Shown here piece by piece: positions 30,787-35,957 of a stretch of 35,957 bases of DNA. Source of the stretch: a virus; IMG/VR virus record IMGVR_UViG_3300042453_000814, positions 1 through 35,957 of that record. One strand, written 5' to 3'. Made by a program: the position numbers and the translations under genes. Below the pieces are notes generated by a model. It had not been told where the DNA came from. It saw only the letters and a program-made list of their open reading frames with translations, and did not search any database. How positions within the stretch are numbered: the first letter of the stretch is position 1; the number at the start of each line of letters is the position of its first letter.

Positions 30787-31089
30787 CAGTCCATTTAACA
30801 AATAGCCATTCTTTCTACAGAATATCTCTTGCTAAACTAACTTTTGCTCAAGCACCCAAATTCTTCTTCCAGACATAGATTTTTGGCTCTATCAGACCAC
30901 CATATCACCCTTAGGTATCTGTTCATTGGGGAGAACTAACTGTCGCTTTGGGAACGCCCCCTGCGCTGGCTTCTATATAGCGCAACCTGTCTTTTTAGCT
31001 CGGTCATTAGCAAAGTGCCTCTCTGATCGATTTCCCTGTTAGCACCAAGGTAGATGTGCGCCACCGATTATGCGAGCAGAAATAGAAAA

Positions 31090-31184
31090 ACCCCATAAGG
31101 TAGCTCTAAGATGGAATTGCTTAATAAATGACCATGCCAGCATTTACTAAACACTCAAAGCTACCCTATAGGGTCTTGGCATGG
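31090..31184. ncRNA. Candidate structured RNA/regulatory element with crossing stems
   Basis: ACCCCATAAGGTAGCT (31090-31105) can pair with AGCTACCCTATAGGGT (31159-31174). CCATGCCA (31132-31139) can pair with TGGCATGG (31177-31184). The order a-b-a'-b' makes the stems crossing, so they form a pseudoknot or are mutually exclusive. Within the second arm, ACCCTATAGGGT (31163-31174) is a perfect 12-base palindrome. No gene covers it. Direction of transcription is unknown. Confidence 0.4.
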
Positions 31185-31223
31185 ACTACAAAACAGATTC
31201 CACTCTGCTAAGTTAATTATAAA

Positions 31224-31535
31224 CTAAAATTCGAACTCCTTGTAGTCATATCTCCCATTCGGTTTCTTATACCATCCAACCACTAACACCCGCCAGTTTG
31301 ATCTTAGTAATTCTGGCAAGATAGGCGATTCGCTGATTTTGCGGATACGAGTAGACATATTGCTTTTTGAGGTCAATTGTATTGCGATCGTTTCGCCTTG
31401 CCCAATAGCCAAAATATCGAATAGGTTGAATAAGTCTTTTTTTCTTTTTGTAAAACTGTTGTATGACTCGACTATATCGCATTGATAGCCTCTTTCTTGG
31501 AATAAAGCGACAGTTCGCTGGTTTAGGCTAGGCAA
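31224..31535 (-). CDS. PD-(D/E)xK-like nuclease-fold protein with altered motif
   Basis: Core: NQRTVALFQERGYQCDIVESYNS ... KDLFNLFDILAIGQGETIAIQLTSKSNMSTRIRKI ... WRVLVVGWYKK. FDILAIG-(x)n-AIQLTS has the position pattern of PD-(D/E)xK nucleases but with Q-L-T where E-x-K is expected, so catalysis is doubtful. The only ATG (31622) would overlap the HTH gene by 95 bases. I prefer the TTG at 31535, which overlaps the HTH stop by eight bases. Possibly a DNA-binding partner of the HTH regulator. Confidence 0.65.
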   Translation of the reverse strand: MPSLNQRTVALFQERGYQCDIVESYNSFTKRKKDLFNLFDILAIGQGETIAIQLTSKSNMSTRIRKISESPILPELLRSNWRVLVVGWYKKPNGRYDYKEFEF

Positions 31536-31725
31536 GATCCTCAGGACTAATCCTGCCCTCAGATGCCACAATAATTGCCTTATGGTGCTTTTTAGGGATG
31601 CTGTTTCGCATTGACCAGGCATAGATAGTTACATACTTCATACCCAGCTTCTCGGCTATATCCTTGTAGCTGCCGAATACTTCTAACAGTATGTCAAAGT
31701 GTTGTTTTTGTGCCACAGTATCCAT
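31528..31725 (-). CDS. Cro/CI-type HTH regulator (YdaS-like)
   Basis: A 65-residue protein. FGSYKDIAEKLGMKYVTIYAWSMRNSIPKKHHKAIIVASEG is a compact five-helix Cro/YdaS-like DNA-binding domain with recognition helix around VTIYAWSMR. It is transcribed leftward, divergent from the recombination operon, and the gap between them carries repeated TCTACA sites and a TAGGGA-AAG-TCCCTA palindrome. It probably represses the rightward promoter and/or its own. There is no sign of a larger CI repressor or integrase. Confidence 0.82.
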   Translation of the reverse strand: MDTVAQKQHFDILLEVFGSYKDIAEKLGMKYVTIYAWSMRNSIPKKHHKAIIVASEGRISPEDLA

Positions 31726-31854
31726 AGATTCTCCTTTTGTAGATCTTTGATTCTACACCTAAACAAACTAAATCTACATATTAGGGAAAGTCCCTAGTAG
31801 AAAGTTCTACATTTATGGTATTCTACATTTGTAGTTTATTCATAGGGGGAAATT
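31726..31854. promoter_or_regulatory. Divergent control region with repeated operator-like sites
   Basis: TCTACA occurs at 31752, 31773, 31806 and 31822 and its complement TGTAGA at 31738. TAGGGA-AAG-TCCCTA (31782-31796) is a perfect palindrome. The strong Shine-Dalgarno AGGGGGA precedes ATG 31855. Promoters for the HTH gene (left) and the recombination operon (right) must lie here. The repeated hexamers and the palindrome are candidate binding sites for the HTH protein. Confidence 0.55.
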
Positions 31855-31947
31855 ATGAAAGATCTAATAGCAGGTGCAGTTGCAGCTTTATTGATGATTG
31901 GTATTCCAATGGCAGTATATGTTTATAGAACTGGGGGAATTTCATGA
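31855..31947 (+). CDS. 30-residue membrane peptide, first gene of the rightward operon
   Basis: Product MKDLIAGAVAALLMIGIPMA then VYVYRTGGIS. One hydrophobic segment (4-24) between charged ends. It has the strong AGGGGGA Shine-Dalgarno and its stop overlaps the next ATG (ATGA). As the first translated gene of the early operon it would be made immediately after infection. Function unknown. Confidence 0.7.
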   Translation: MKDLIAGAVAALLMIGIPMAVYVYRTGGIS

Positions 31948-32231
31948 ATAAGTATGATTATTGGCTAGAGAGTGGTGCGGATCAAGAATGTATGGATTCT
32001 AAGCAAGAGTATGTTTGGACTACCCATATGCAACCAGGCAAGCCTTGTGATCCGATGGACTTGGATAACTTCCAAGAGTATTTGATGGAAGCAACAGCAT
32101 CTCATGCTGGATTTGAAAAATGGGAAAATCTTAGGCAATATGCTGATAGAGGTGAATGGGAAAAGTTTGGTCGGGCTGTTTATTACTTAGTCCATGACCA
32201 TATTGAAAACAAACTATTGGGAGAAGAATGA
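31944..32231 (+). CDS. Hypothetical early protein
   Basis: A 95-residue acidic protein with many aromatic residues (YDYWLESGADQECMDSKQEYVWTTHMQPGKPCDPMDLDNFQEYLMEATASHAGFEKW). No family recognised. It overlaps the upstream membrane peptide by ATGA and meets the next gene at its stop. Acidic early phage proteins often block host DNA-binding proteins, but nothing in the sequence proves that here. Confidence 0.75.
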   Translation: MNKYDYWLESGADQECMDSKQEYVWTTHMQPGKPCDPMDLDNFQEYLMEATASHAGFEKWENLRQYADRGEWEKFGRAVYYLVHDHIENKLLGEE

Positions 32232-32386
32232 TGTCTAAAAAGAAACCAACAATTCAAAGTTTAGAAGAAAAGATTGATGAGCTTGAATGGAAAATATATG
32301 ATCTTGAAACAGATCTAGCAAAAACAAATAGGCAAAATCATTTGATGTGGGAATTATTCAAAACAATGAAAACGGAGCTGCTATGA
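32231..32386 (+). CDS. Short coiled-coil protein
   Basis: A 51-residue protein, KKKPTIQSLEEKIDELEWKIYDLETDLAKTNRQNHLMWELFK, with clear heptads (LxxxIDxLxxxIxxLxxxL), so a coiled-coil oligomer. Start ATG 32231 (or 32228, one residue longer); the stop overlaps the next gene's ATG (ATGA). Function unknown; it may pair with the annealing protein encoded next. Confidence 0.72.
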   Translation: MSKKKPTIQSLEEKIDELEWKIYDLETDLAKTNRQNHLMWELFKTMKTELL

Positions 32387-32919
32387 GTAACTATATGGAA
32401 CTTAGAGCTGTAGATGTATCGGATAAGGTAGAAAAGAAGAATGGTCTATCTTATCTGTCTTGGGCATGGGCTGTAGATACATTGCTACAAAAAGACCCGA
32501 CTGCTACCTGGTCTTATGGTCAGCCTGTCATGTTCGGTGAGACTGTCATGGTTTTCTGCACAGTCAATGCCTTTGGTAAGTCAATGACCGCACAGTTGCC
32601 TGTAATGGACTACCGCAACAAAGCGATTCCTAACCCTGATGCGTTTGCAGTCAATACAGCGATGCAAAGATGCCTAGCCAAGGCGATTGCTCTGCATGGG
32701 CTTGGATTGTCTCTCTATGTCGGTGAGGATCTCTGGGATGACATTGATCCGATCAATGCTGATGATCTAGTAGCAAAGATCCTAGCTGCCAAAGACCTAC
32801 CAGAACTAAAGGTTAGTTTTGCTCAAGCCTACAAAGAAGTTGCCAAGGACAAAGAGGCGATGAAGAAGGTCAATGATGCTAAAGAGACCAGAAAGGCACA
32901 GTTAAGTGAAACTAGCTGA
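32383..32919 (+). CDS. DUF1071-type single-strand annealing protein
   Basis: A 178-residue protein. GLSYLSWAWAVDTLLQKDPTATW, then VMVFCTVNAFGKSMTAQLPVMDYRNKAIPNPDAFAVNTAMQRCLAKAIALHGLGLSLYVGEDLW is the conserved core of DUF1071/Sak-type annealing proteins. It would anneal ssDNA made by the YqaJ exonuclease encoded downstream. ATG 32383 (ATGA overlap with the coiled-coil gene) is preferred to the longer frame from 32347, whose extra residues would overlap that gene. Confidence 0.85.
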   Translation: MSNYMELRAVDVSDKVEKKNGLSYLSWAWAVDTLLQKDPTATWSYGQPVMFGETVMVFCTVNAFGKSMTAQLPVMDYRNKAIPNPDAFAVNTAMQRCLAKAIALHGLGLSLYVGEDLWDDIDPINADDLVAKILAAKDLPELKVSFAQAYKEVAKDKEAMKKVNDAKETRKAQLSETS

Positions 32920-33103
32920 TGAGCAGCCAGATAATGTTTGTTTTGATTGTGGGGAACAATGGGGTCTTAGACCCCTCAAGAATGGGGAGAGTCATAGAAT
33001 ATGGATAGACCAATGCGATGTATGTTCAAGGCTCACAGCCGTAGCAGACAGTTCGGAATATGGATATATGAAGGAAGGATGGGATGGAAAGAAAGTGGTG
33101 TAG
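32906..33103 (+). CDS. Small zinc-ribbon protein
   Basis: A 65-residue protein with two CxxC pairs (CFDCGEQWG and QCDVCSR) about 24 residues apart, a zinc ribbon, then an acidic and glycine-rich tail. It overlaps the annealing protein gene by 14 bases. Possibly a nucleic-acid or protein-binding accessory factor of recombination. Confidence 0.78.
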   Translation: MKLADEQPDNVCFDCGEQWGLRPLKNGESHRIWIDQCDVCSRLTAVADSSEYGYMKEGWDGKKVV

Positions 33104-33224
33104 TTCTTGTCAGGTTGATCGACCAAAGGCTGGTTTTAAGTTGGTAACTACTGGATCTAAAGTAAAAAGATGGAAATGTGAATTTTGTCTAAAACGAGAA
33201 GCGGAGAGAAAGTATGGAAAATAA
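33084..33224 (+). CDS. Tiny zinc-finger protein
   Basis: A 46-residue basic protein: MERKWCSSCQVDRPKAGFKL ... KRWKCEFCLKREAERKYGK. CSSC and CEFC are a classic four-Cys zinc knuckle in a Lys/Arg-rich context, so nucleic-acid binding is likely. It overlaps both neighbours (20 and 11 bases). Confidence 0.75.
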   Translation: MERKWCSSCQVDRPKAGFKLVTTGSKVKRWKCEFCLKREAERKYGK

Positions 33225-33468
33225 ATTTTTTGATAAGGCTAGAAAAGTAGCCAAACAGCTAGATGAGGGAACTTATGTATATACACCATCATCAACCGAT
33301 ATTACGATTCGGTGGCGCAAAATGTATGGTTATGTTCCTGCAAGTGAACAAAAGAAGTATCAGAAGAAGTGGGCAGAGTTTCGGGCTTTGGTTAGCCGAA
33401 CCTTGGATGATGTAGAGCAACCAGAAATGCCAGGAGTGGTAGCATGGAAAAAGTGGCAAAAGTCCTAG
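33214..33468 (+). CDS. Hypothetical basic protein
   Basis: An 84-residue protein, basic overall (KFFDKARKVAKQLDEGTYVYTPSSTDITIRWRKMYGYVPASEQKKYQKKWAEFRALVSRTL). No motif is known to me. It has a GGAGAG Shine-Dalgarno inside the upstream gene, and the next small gene starts inside its 3' end. Might bind DNA in the recombination operon; function unknown. Confidence 0.72.
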   Translation: MENKFFDKARKVAKQLDEGTYVYTPSSTDITIRWRKMYGYVPASEQKKYQKKWAEFRALVSRTLDDVEQPEMPGVVAWKKWQKS

Positions 33469-33560
33469 TTGAGATCGGCATTTACTTTTTCTTGCCTTTT
33501 GCGATAATAAAGGTATCCTGGGATTTATCGAAGTCCTGGGTAGAGGAGTTGATTAAATGA
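33444..33560 (+). CDS. 38-residue membrane peptide
   Basis: Product MEKVAKVLVEIGIYFFLPFA then IIKVSWDLSKSWVEELIK: one hydrophobic segment (7-22) followed by an amphipathic helix rich in Trp. Overlaps the upstream gene by 25 bases and the next by ATGA. Short membrane peptides of this kind are easily missed by gene callers. Confidence 0.65.
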   Translation: MEKVAKVLVEIGIYFFLPFAIIKVSWDLSKSWVEELIK

Positions 33561-33781
33561 GAAATAAGCATTGTATGGAAGCGTTCTACAGGACACTAAA
33601 GGAAGTCGATATTCCTACAGGTCAGTCCATGGTCTGTGAGCATTTTTTTGCTTGTGGATGGGATGCAGCCATTGATGCTTTGTCGCAAGCATACCAGAGG
33701 CAGTTTGAAGAAGATGGAGTCAATACTCAGCTTATTAGGCGAGAACCACAAGAGCCACCACCAGACGATGACCAAGAATGA
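33557..33781 (+). CDS. Hypothetical early protein
   Basis: A 74-residue acidic protein, with MEAFYRTLKEVDIPTGQSMVCEHFFACGWDAAIDALSQAYQ and an acidic Pro-rich end (EPQEPPPDDDQE). The F.CGWDAAIDAL pattern is common to many small phage early proteins, but no function is known. Coupled upstream by ATGA. Confidence 0.75.
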   Translation: MRNKHCMEAFYRTLKEVDIPTGQSMVCEHFFACGWDAAIDALSQAYQRQFEEDGVNTQLIRREPQEPPPDDDQE

Positions 33782-33989
33782 ATGGTATCCAGTTTGTTTC
33801 CATAACCGATATGAATACAAAAAATGGCAATACTATCAAAAATGGGGAGACGAGGTGGTGTCGGTTTGTGATGATTGCACCGATGAATATCAACAACAAA
33901 TGAAAAGAGAGGGTAGATGCTTTATGGCAGAAGCCATGAGGAAATCTAGCAATAGTAAAAAATGGATGAACCAATCTCACAAGCAGTAA
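33768..33989 (+). CDS. Small Cys/aromatic protein
   Basis: A 73-residue protein starting at ATG 33768: TKNEWYPVCFHNRYEYKKWQYYQKWGDEVVSVCDDCTDEYQQQMKREGRC. CDDC and two further Cys could hold zinc. The frame is open further upstream, but that part overlaps the previous gene and is a shadow. Overlaps the next gene by 28 bases. Function unknown. Confidence 0.72.
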   Translation: MTKNEWYPVCFHNRYEYKKWQYYQKWGDEVVSVCDDCTDEYQQQMKREGRCFMAEAMRKSSNSKKWMNQSHKQ

Positions 33990-34129
33990 TGGTTGTTACC
34001 GAGACAGAGCCTTGTAAGTTTTCGGTGGCAATAGAGGGTAGCGAAACTTCTTTAGAAGTAGCGCAGATTATGGTAAAGTTTTTAAGTGATTGCTTAGAGC
34101 AAATCCACAGGGAAACAAAAGTGCATTAG
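33962..34129 (+). CDS. Short hypothetical protein
   Basis: A 55-residue acidic protein, DEPISQAVMVVTETEPCKFSVAIEGSETSLEVAQIMVKFLSDCLEQIHRE. Two strands and a helix (VMVVTETEPCKFSVAIEG then a long helix). ATG 33962 lies inside the previous gene's 3' end, stop TAG 34127. It is protein-like and sits between genes in the same direction. Function unknown. Confidence 0.65.
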   Translation: MDEPISQAVMVVTETEPCKFSVAIEGSETSLEVAQIMVKFLSDCLEQIHRETKVH

Positions 34130-34148
34130 TTTTTAGGGGAATGGGGAA

Positions 34149-34757
34149 ATGGAACAAAGAACAGAAGAATGGCATCAGGCTAGGCTTGGCAAAGTAACCG
34201 CTAGTCGGGTTGCCGATGTTTTAGCTAAGATCAAGACAGGCGAGGCAGCAGCTCGGAAGAACTACAAGATGGAGTTAGTAGTTCAGAGATTAACTGGTCA
34301 GCCAGGCGAATCGTTTACCAATGCTGCTATGGAATGGGGAACTGCCACAGAACCACAGGCTAGGATGGCATACGAGGCTCATACAGGCACTTTTGTTGAG
34401 GAGAAGGGGTTTATAGACCACCAGACAATAGAAGGCTTTGGATGCTCTCCTGATGGGGTTGTGGGAGAAGGATTGATTGAGATCAAATGCCCGAATACAG
34501 CCACCCATATAGAGACAGTCTTGGAGAATAAAGCTCCGAGTAAATATATCCCACAAATGCAATGCCAGATGGCAGTTACAGGTGCAAAATGGTGCGACTT
34601 TGTATCATTCGATCCGAGAGTGCCAGAGGACTTGCAGTTGGTAGTAGTAAGGGTCGATAGGGATCAGGAGTATATCGACTCGATGGAAGCAGAAGTAAAG
34701 CAGTTTTTAGATGAGGTCAAAGAGTTATTTATTTTGTTAAAGGAGAGAAAGAAATGA
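34149..34757 (+). CDS. YqaJ-type viral recombinase/exonuclease
   Basis: A 202-residue protein. EWHQARLGKVTASRVADVLA at the N-terminus, WGTATEPQAR (E68), GCSPDGVV (D102) and LIEIKCP (E111, K113) are the complete lambda-exo-type PD-(D/E)xK active site of YqaJ nucleases. It would resect dsDNA ends to ssDNA for annealing by the DUF1071-type protein and coating by the SSB-like protein. It has an AGGGGA Shine-Dalgarno; its stop overlaps the SSB-like start (ATGA). Confidence 0.92.
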   Translation: MEQRTEEWHQARLGKVTASRVADVLAKIKTGEAAARKNYKMELVVQRLTGQPGESFTNAAMEWGTATEPQARMAYEAHTGTFVEEKGFIDHQTIEGFGCSPDGVVGEGLIEIKCPNTATHIETVLENKAPSKYIPQMQCQMAVTGAKWCDFVSFDPRVPEDLQLVVVRVDRDQEYIDSMEAEVKQFLDEVKELFILLKERKK

Positions 34758-35011
34758 CCTATGAAATGAAAGATGGTAATTTTGTGTTGTTTAAGAATGA
34801 TCGGAAGAAAACCGATAAGCACCCAGACCTTAGTGGCTCGATTATGATAAATGGGGTAGAGCATTGGTTTAATGCTTGGACTAAAGAGGGAAAGAAAGGG
34901 AAGTTTATTTCTGGGCAGATTGGCGATCCCAAGAAGGCTGGATTTACTCCCAAAGGCGATGATGAGATGCCAAAGAGTAGTGGCATTGAGGATGATTTGA
35001 TTCCATTCTAA
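34754..35011 (+). CDS. SSB-like protein (acidic DDLIPF tail)
   Basis: An 85-residue protein. DGNFVLFKNDRKKTDKHPDLSGSIMINGVEHWFNAWTKEGKKGKFISGQIGDPKKAGFTPK has an OB-like, strand-rich pattern, and the C-terminus IEDDLIPF resembles the SSB docking tail (DDIPF). The tail and the coupling to the exonuclease gene support ssDNA binding in recombination or replication. A second diverged copy is at 1-230. There is no recognised SSB core sequence, so the family call is tentative. Confidence 0.72.
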   Translation: MTYEMKDGNFVLFKNDRKKTDKHPDLSGSIMINGVEHWFNAWTKEGKKGKFISGQIGDPKKAGFTPKGDDEMPKSSGIEDDLIPF

Positions 35012-35022
35012 GGAGAATGATT

Positions 35023-35160
35023 ATGAAAAAAGTGATTTTAGTAGTAGTAACAAATATGTTACTAATTGGTAGTGTATTTGCTTGCCAAACAACTACAATT
35101 GTCGTTGGCGGCAAAATAACCACCTGCACAGTTTGTGGTAATGTTGTAACCTGTATGTAA
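35023..35160 (+). CDS. Small secreted Cys-rich peptide, variant B
   Basis: A 45-residue protein: signal-peptide-like start (KKVILVVVTNMLLIGSVFA), mature part CQTTTIVVGGKITTCTVCGNV followed by TCM. The AAGGAG (35010-35015) fits ATG 35023 with seven bases of spacing; ATG 35017 is too close. About three quarters identical to the variant at 241-378, with all four Cys kept. A periplasmic or envelope peptide is likely; target unknown. Confidence 0.72.
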   Translation: MKKVILVVVTNMLLIGSVFACQTTTIVVGGKITTCTVCGNVVTCM

Positions 35161-35241
35161 ACCCCCAATGAGATCGGCATACGAGGTGCAATGCCTCATT
35201 TCCCTAAGGAGTGCCACCCCCCTTCCGATCAGGGTGGCATT
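35161..35241 (+). promoter_or_regulatory. Structured leader RNA with SD-bridging hairpin, variant B
   Basis: Elements: GATCGG (35172-35177); hairpin 1, GAGGT 35183-35187 with GCCTC 35193-35197 and the same GCAAT loop; AAGGAG (35206-35211); hairpin 2, GCCACCC 35213-35219 with GGGTGGC 35232-35238; three bases; ATG 35242. Loop CCGATC (35225-35230) is fully complementary to the upstream GATCGG. Compared with 379-462, one base pair in each stem has changed on both sides and the pseudoknot pair G-U has become G-C. Confidence 0.65.
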
Positions 35242-35679
35242 ATGAATGGCTCAATGTCTTATTCTGAGCGACAAAAGGTAAAGAATAGGGCTGAGTTCCT
35301 TTTTGAGCTATATTGTGCCGAAAAGGACTATAAAGTTACCAGAGTGGGGTTTGATGAGAAGAATAATAGTGTAGATAACTTTTATTATTTGAATCCTGTC
35401 TTGAGGAATTTGCCAGACTATGTAGTGAATACCAATAGTGGCACTTGGGTGGTGATGGTAAAAGGCACAGTTAATATCAAGCAAAAAGAGATTGAACTGC
35501 TGCCTAAACTAATGGATAGTTTTGATAGCGATAAAGCTAAGTTGGTTTATGCCTTTTGTTTCTTGGGAAAAGAACCAAGACTAATTTTTCCACAGAAAGT
35601 AGAAAGTCTGTATAGAAGTGCCACAGATAAGCAATGGCAAGATGGAGTTGTTTATCGGTCATTGGAGATAGAGGCTTGA
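35242..35679 (+). CDS. PD-(D/E)xK-like protein, variant B (different from variant A)
   Basis: A 145-residue protein. RAEFLFELYCAEKDYKVTRVG at the N-terminus, then LPDYVVNTNSGTWVVMVKGTVN has the PD-(x)n-(E)xK geometry (P58-D59, K74), but M72 stands where E is expected. Catalysis is therefore doubtful or the ligand differs. ATG 35242 is used because it matches the leader/start arrangement of variant A; the frame is open back to 35191 through the leader. Same slot as 463-882 but no clear sequence similarity, indicating gene replacement. Its last 21 bases overlap the convergent endolysin gene. Confidence 0.6.
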   Translation: MNGSMSYSERQKVKNRAEFLFELYCAEKDYKVTRVGFDEKNNSVDNFYYLNPVLRNLPDYVVNTNSGTWVVMVKGTVNIKQKEIELLPKLMDSFDSDKAKLVYAFCFLGKEPRLIFPQKVESLYRSATDKQWQDGVVYRSLEIEA

Positions 35680-35957
35680 CTCGGCTTGTCTGCGAAGTGT
35701 TAGCCCTCGGAGTATTTTCCCACCTGCTTTGTTCCATTTTACAAATTCTTGAGCCGCACCAAACACATCATTTCTGTTGTGTTTTTGTCGTAAGGTAGAG
35801 GCTTGTAGATTCCCTAGCCCAACATTAAATGCAAAGCTGACGAGTGCATCAAAGCGAGGCTGAGTAAGACCAGTAGGACATAATCGTAATACCCCTCTTT
35901 CAAAGCGTATAAGATCCTTTTTAAGTAACTCATCTGCTTCTTCCTGTGTAAGCTCTC
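35659..35957 (-). CDS. Endolysin, GH24 lysozyme, variant B (3' part, cut by contig end)
   Basis: Minus-strand frame open from the contig end to TGA (complement of 35659-35661). Its C-terminal portion reads GAAQEFVKWNKAGGK then ILRGLTLRRQAESSLYLQ, clearly allelic to the endolysin at 877-1320. The N-terminal half with the active site is outside the window. Bases 35831-35957 are identical to the first copy; the rest is about three quarters identical. Overlaps the convergent nuclease-fold gene by 21 bases. Confidence 0.85.
   Translation of the reverse strand, partial: ELTQEEADELLKKDLIRFERGVLRLCPTGLTQPRFDALVSFAFNVGLGNLQASTLRQKHNRNDVFGAAQEFVKWNKAGGKILRGLTLRRQAESSLYLQ
35831..35957. repeat. 127-base terminal overlap with 1049-1175
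   Basis: Exact copy of 1049-1175, ending at the last base of the contig. Joining the ends here gives a closed map of about 34,782 bases in which the rightward operon converges on the complete lysis cassette. Confidence 0.85.

Larger units (their letters stand above)
30579..31223. other. 645-base non-coding control region
   Basis: I see no convincing gene on either strand. The left end is AT-rich and holds the leftward promoter and operator area, with ATGTTCCATTA twice (30663-30673 and 30694-30704) and ATTTAACAAAT twice (30739-30749 and 30793-30803). The centre has a strong hairpin (30765-30786). The right end has two long complementary pairs that cross (31090-31184). Bases 30830-31080 show nothing I can name. 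It may hold an origin or a small RNA. Confidence 0.6.

Noticed and set aside
24321-31854. Temperate lifestyle module
   Set aside because: There is a Cro-like HTH protein, but no integrase, excisionase, attachment site or CI-like repressor with a peptidase domain, so lysogeny is not supported. Absence from one contig is not proof.
33470-33480. A third copy of GAGATCGGCAT, as in the structured leaders
   Set aside because: It is inside the coding sequence of the 38-residue membrane peptide, and none of the downstream hairpins or the SD arrangement is present, so chance is likely.
33636-33767. Longer N-terminus for the Cys/aromatic small protein
   Set aside because: The extension overlaps the preceding real gene; ATG 33768 gives normal spacing and overlap.
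35191-35241. 17-residue N-terminal extension of the variant B nuclease-fold protein
   Set aside because: It would translate the structured leader including the hairpins; the allelic gene starts at the position matching 35242.

Overview
The window is an almost complete genome of a tailed phage (Caudoviricetes). The gene set points to podovirus morphology: terminase, a long portal, a scaffold, an SU10-like capsid protein, a P22 gp10-like tail stabilisation protein and a block of large Ala/Gly/Gln-rich internal (ejection) proteins. No tape measure, major tail protein or sheath is visible. Base composition is moderately AT-rich. A Gram-negative aquatic host is plausible, but that is inference and the host cannot be read from the sequence. 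I see no integrase.

The last 127 bases (35831-35957) are identical to 1049-1175. The sequence just before them is a diverged second version of 1-1048. This is best explained as a circular or circularly permuted genome of about 34.8 kb, assembled through a node shared by two co-existing strain variants. The variable stretch appears once at each end of the contig: SSB-like protein, secreted Cys-rich peptide, structured leader RNA, a swappable nuclease-fold gene and the 3' part of the endolysin gene.

Layout. (1) 24320 down to 877, minus strand: the late unit. It runs from a sigma-4/Q-like regulator and a glycosyltransferase, through an intrinsic terminator, to small basic proteins, a ParB-methyltransferase fusion, terminase, portal, scaffold, capsid, a second glycosyltransferase, tail/adaptor proteins, ejection proteins, an auto-cleaving tail fibre and a lysis cassette (holins plus GH24 endolysin). 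(2) 24406-25778, plus strand: a metallophosphoesterase and a SprT-like protease. (3) 30578 down to 25780, minus strand: many short overlapping genes, a replication-type protein interrupted on its 5' side by an HNH-AP2 homing endonuclease, a C5-type methyltransferase-like protein, an HNH nuclease (DUF1364 type), a PP-loop/PAPS-reductase-like protein and a tRNA-Thr(UGU). (4) 30579-31223: a 645-base non-coding region rich in inverted repeats. (5) 31224-31725, minus strand: a Cro/YdaS-like HTH protein and a nuclease-fold protein. (6) 31855-35679, plus strand: an early recombination operon (DUF1071-type annealing protein, YqaJ exonuclease, SSB-like protein) interspersed with tiny zinc-ribbon and membrane peptides.

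The most interesting unexplained element is the leader between the Cys-rich peptide and the nuclease-fold gene, present in two diverged copies (379-462 and 35161-35241). A hairpin sits between a strong Shine-Dalgarno and the AUG, its stem covaries between copies, and its loop can pair with a conserved upstream GATCGG. This predicts a pseudoknotted translational switch.
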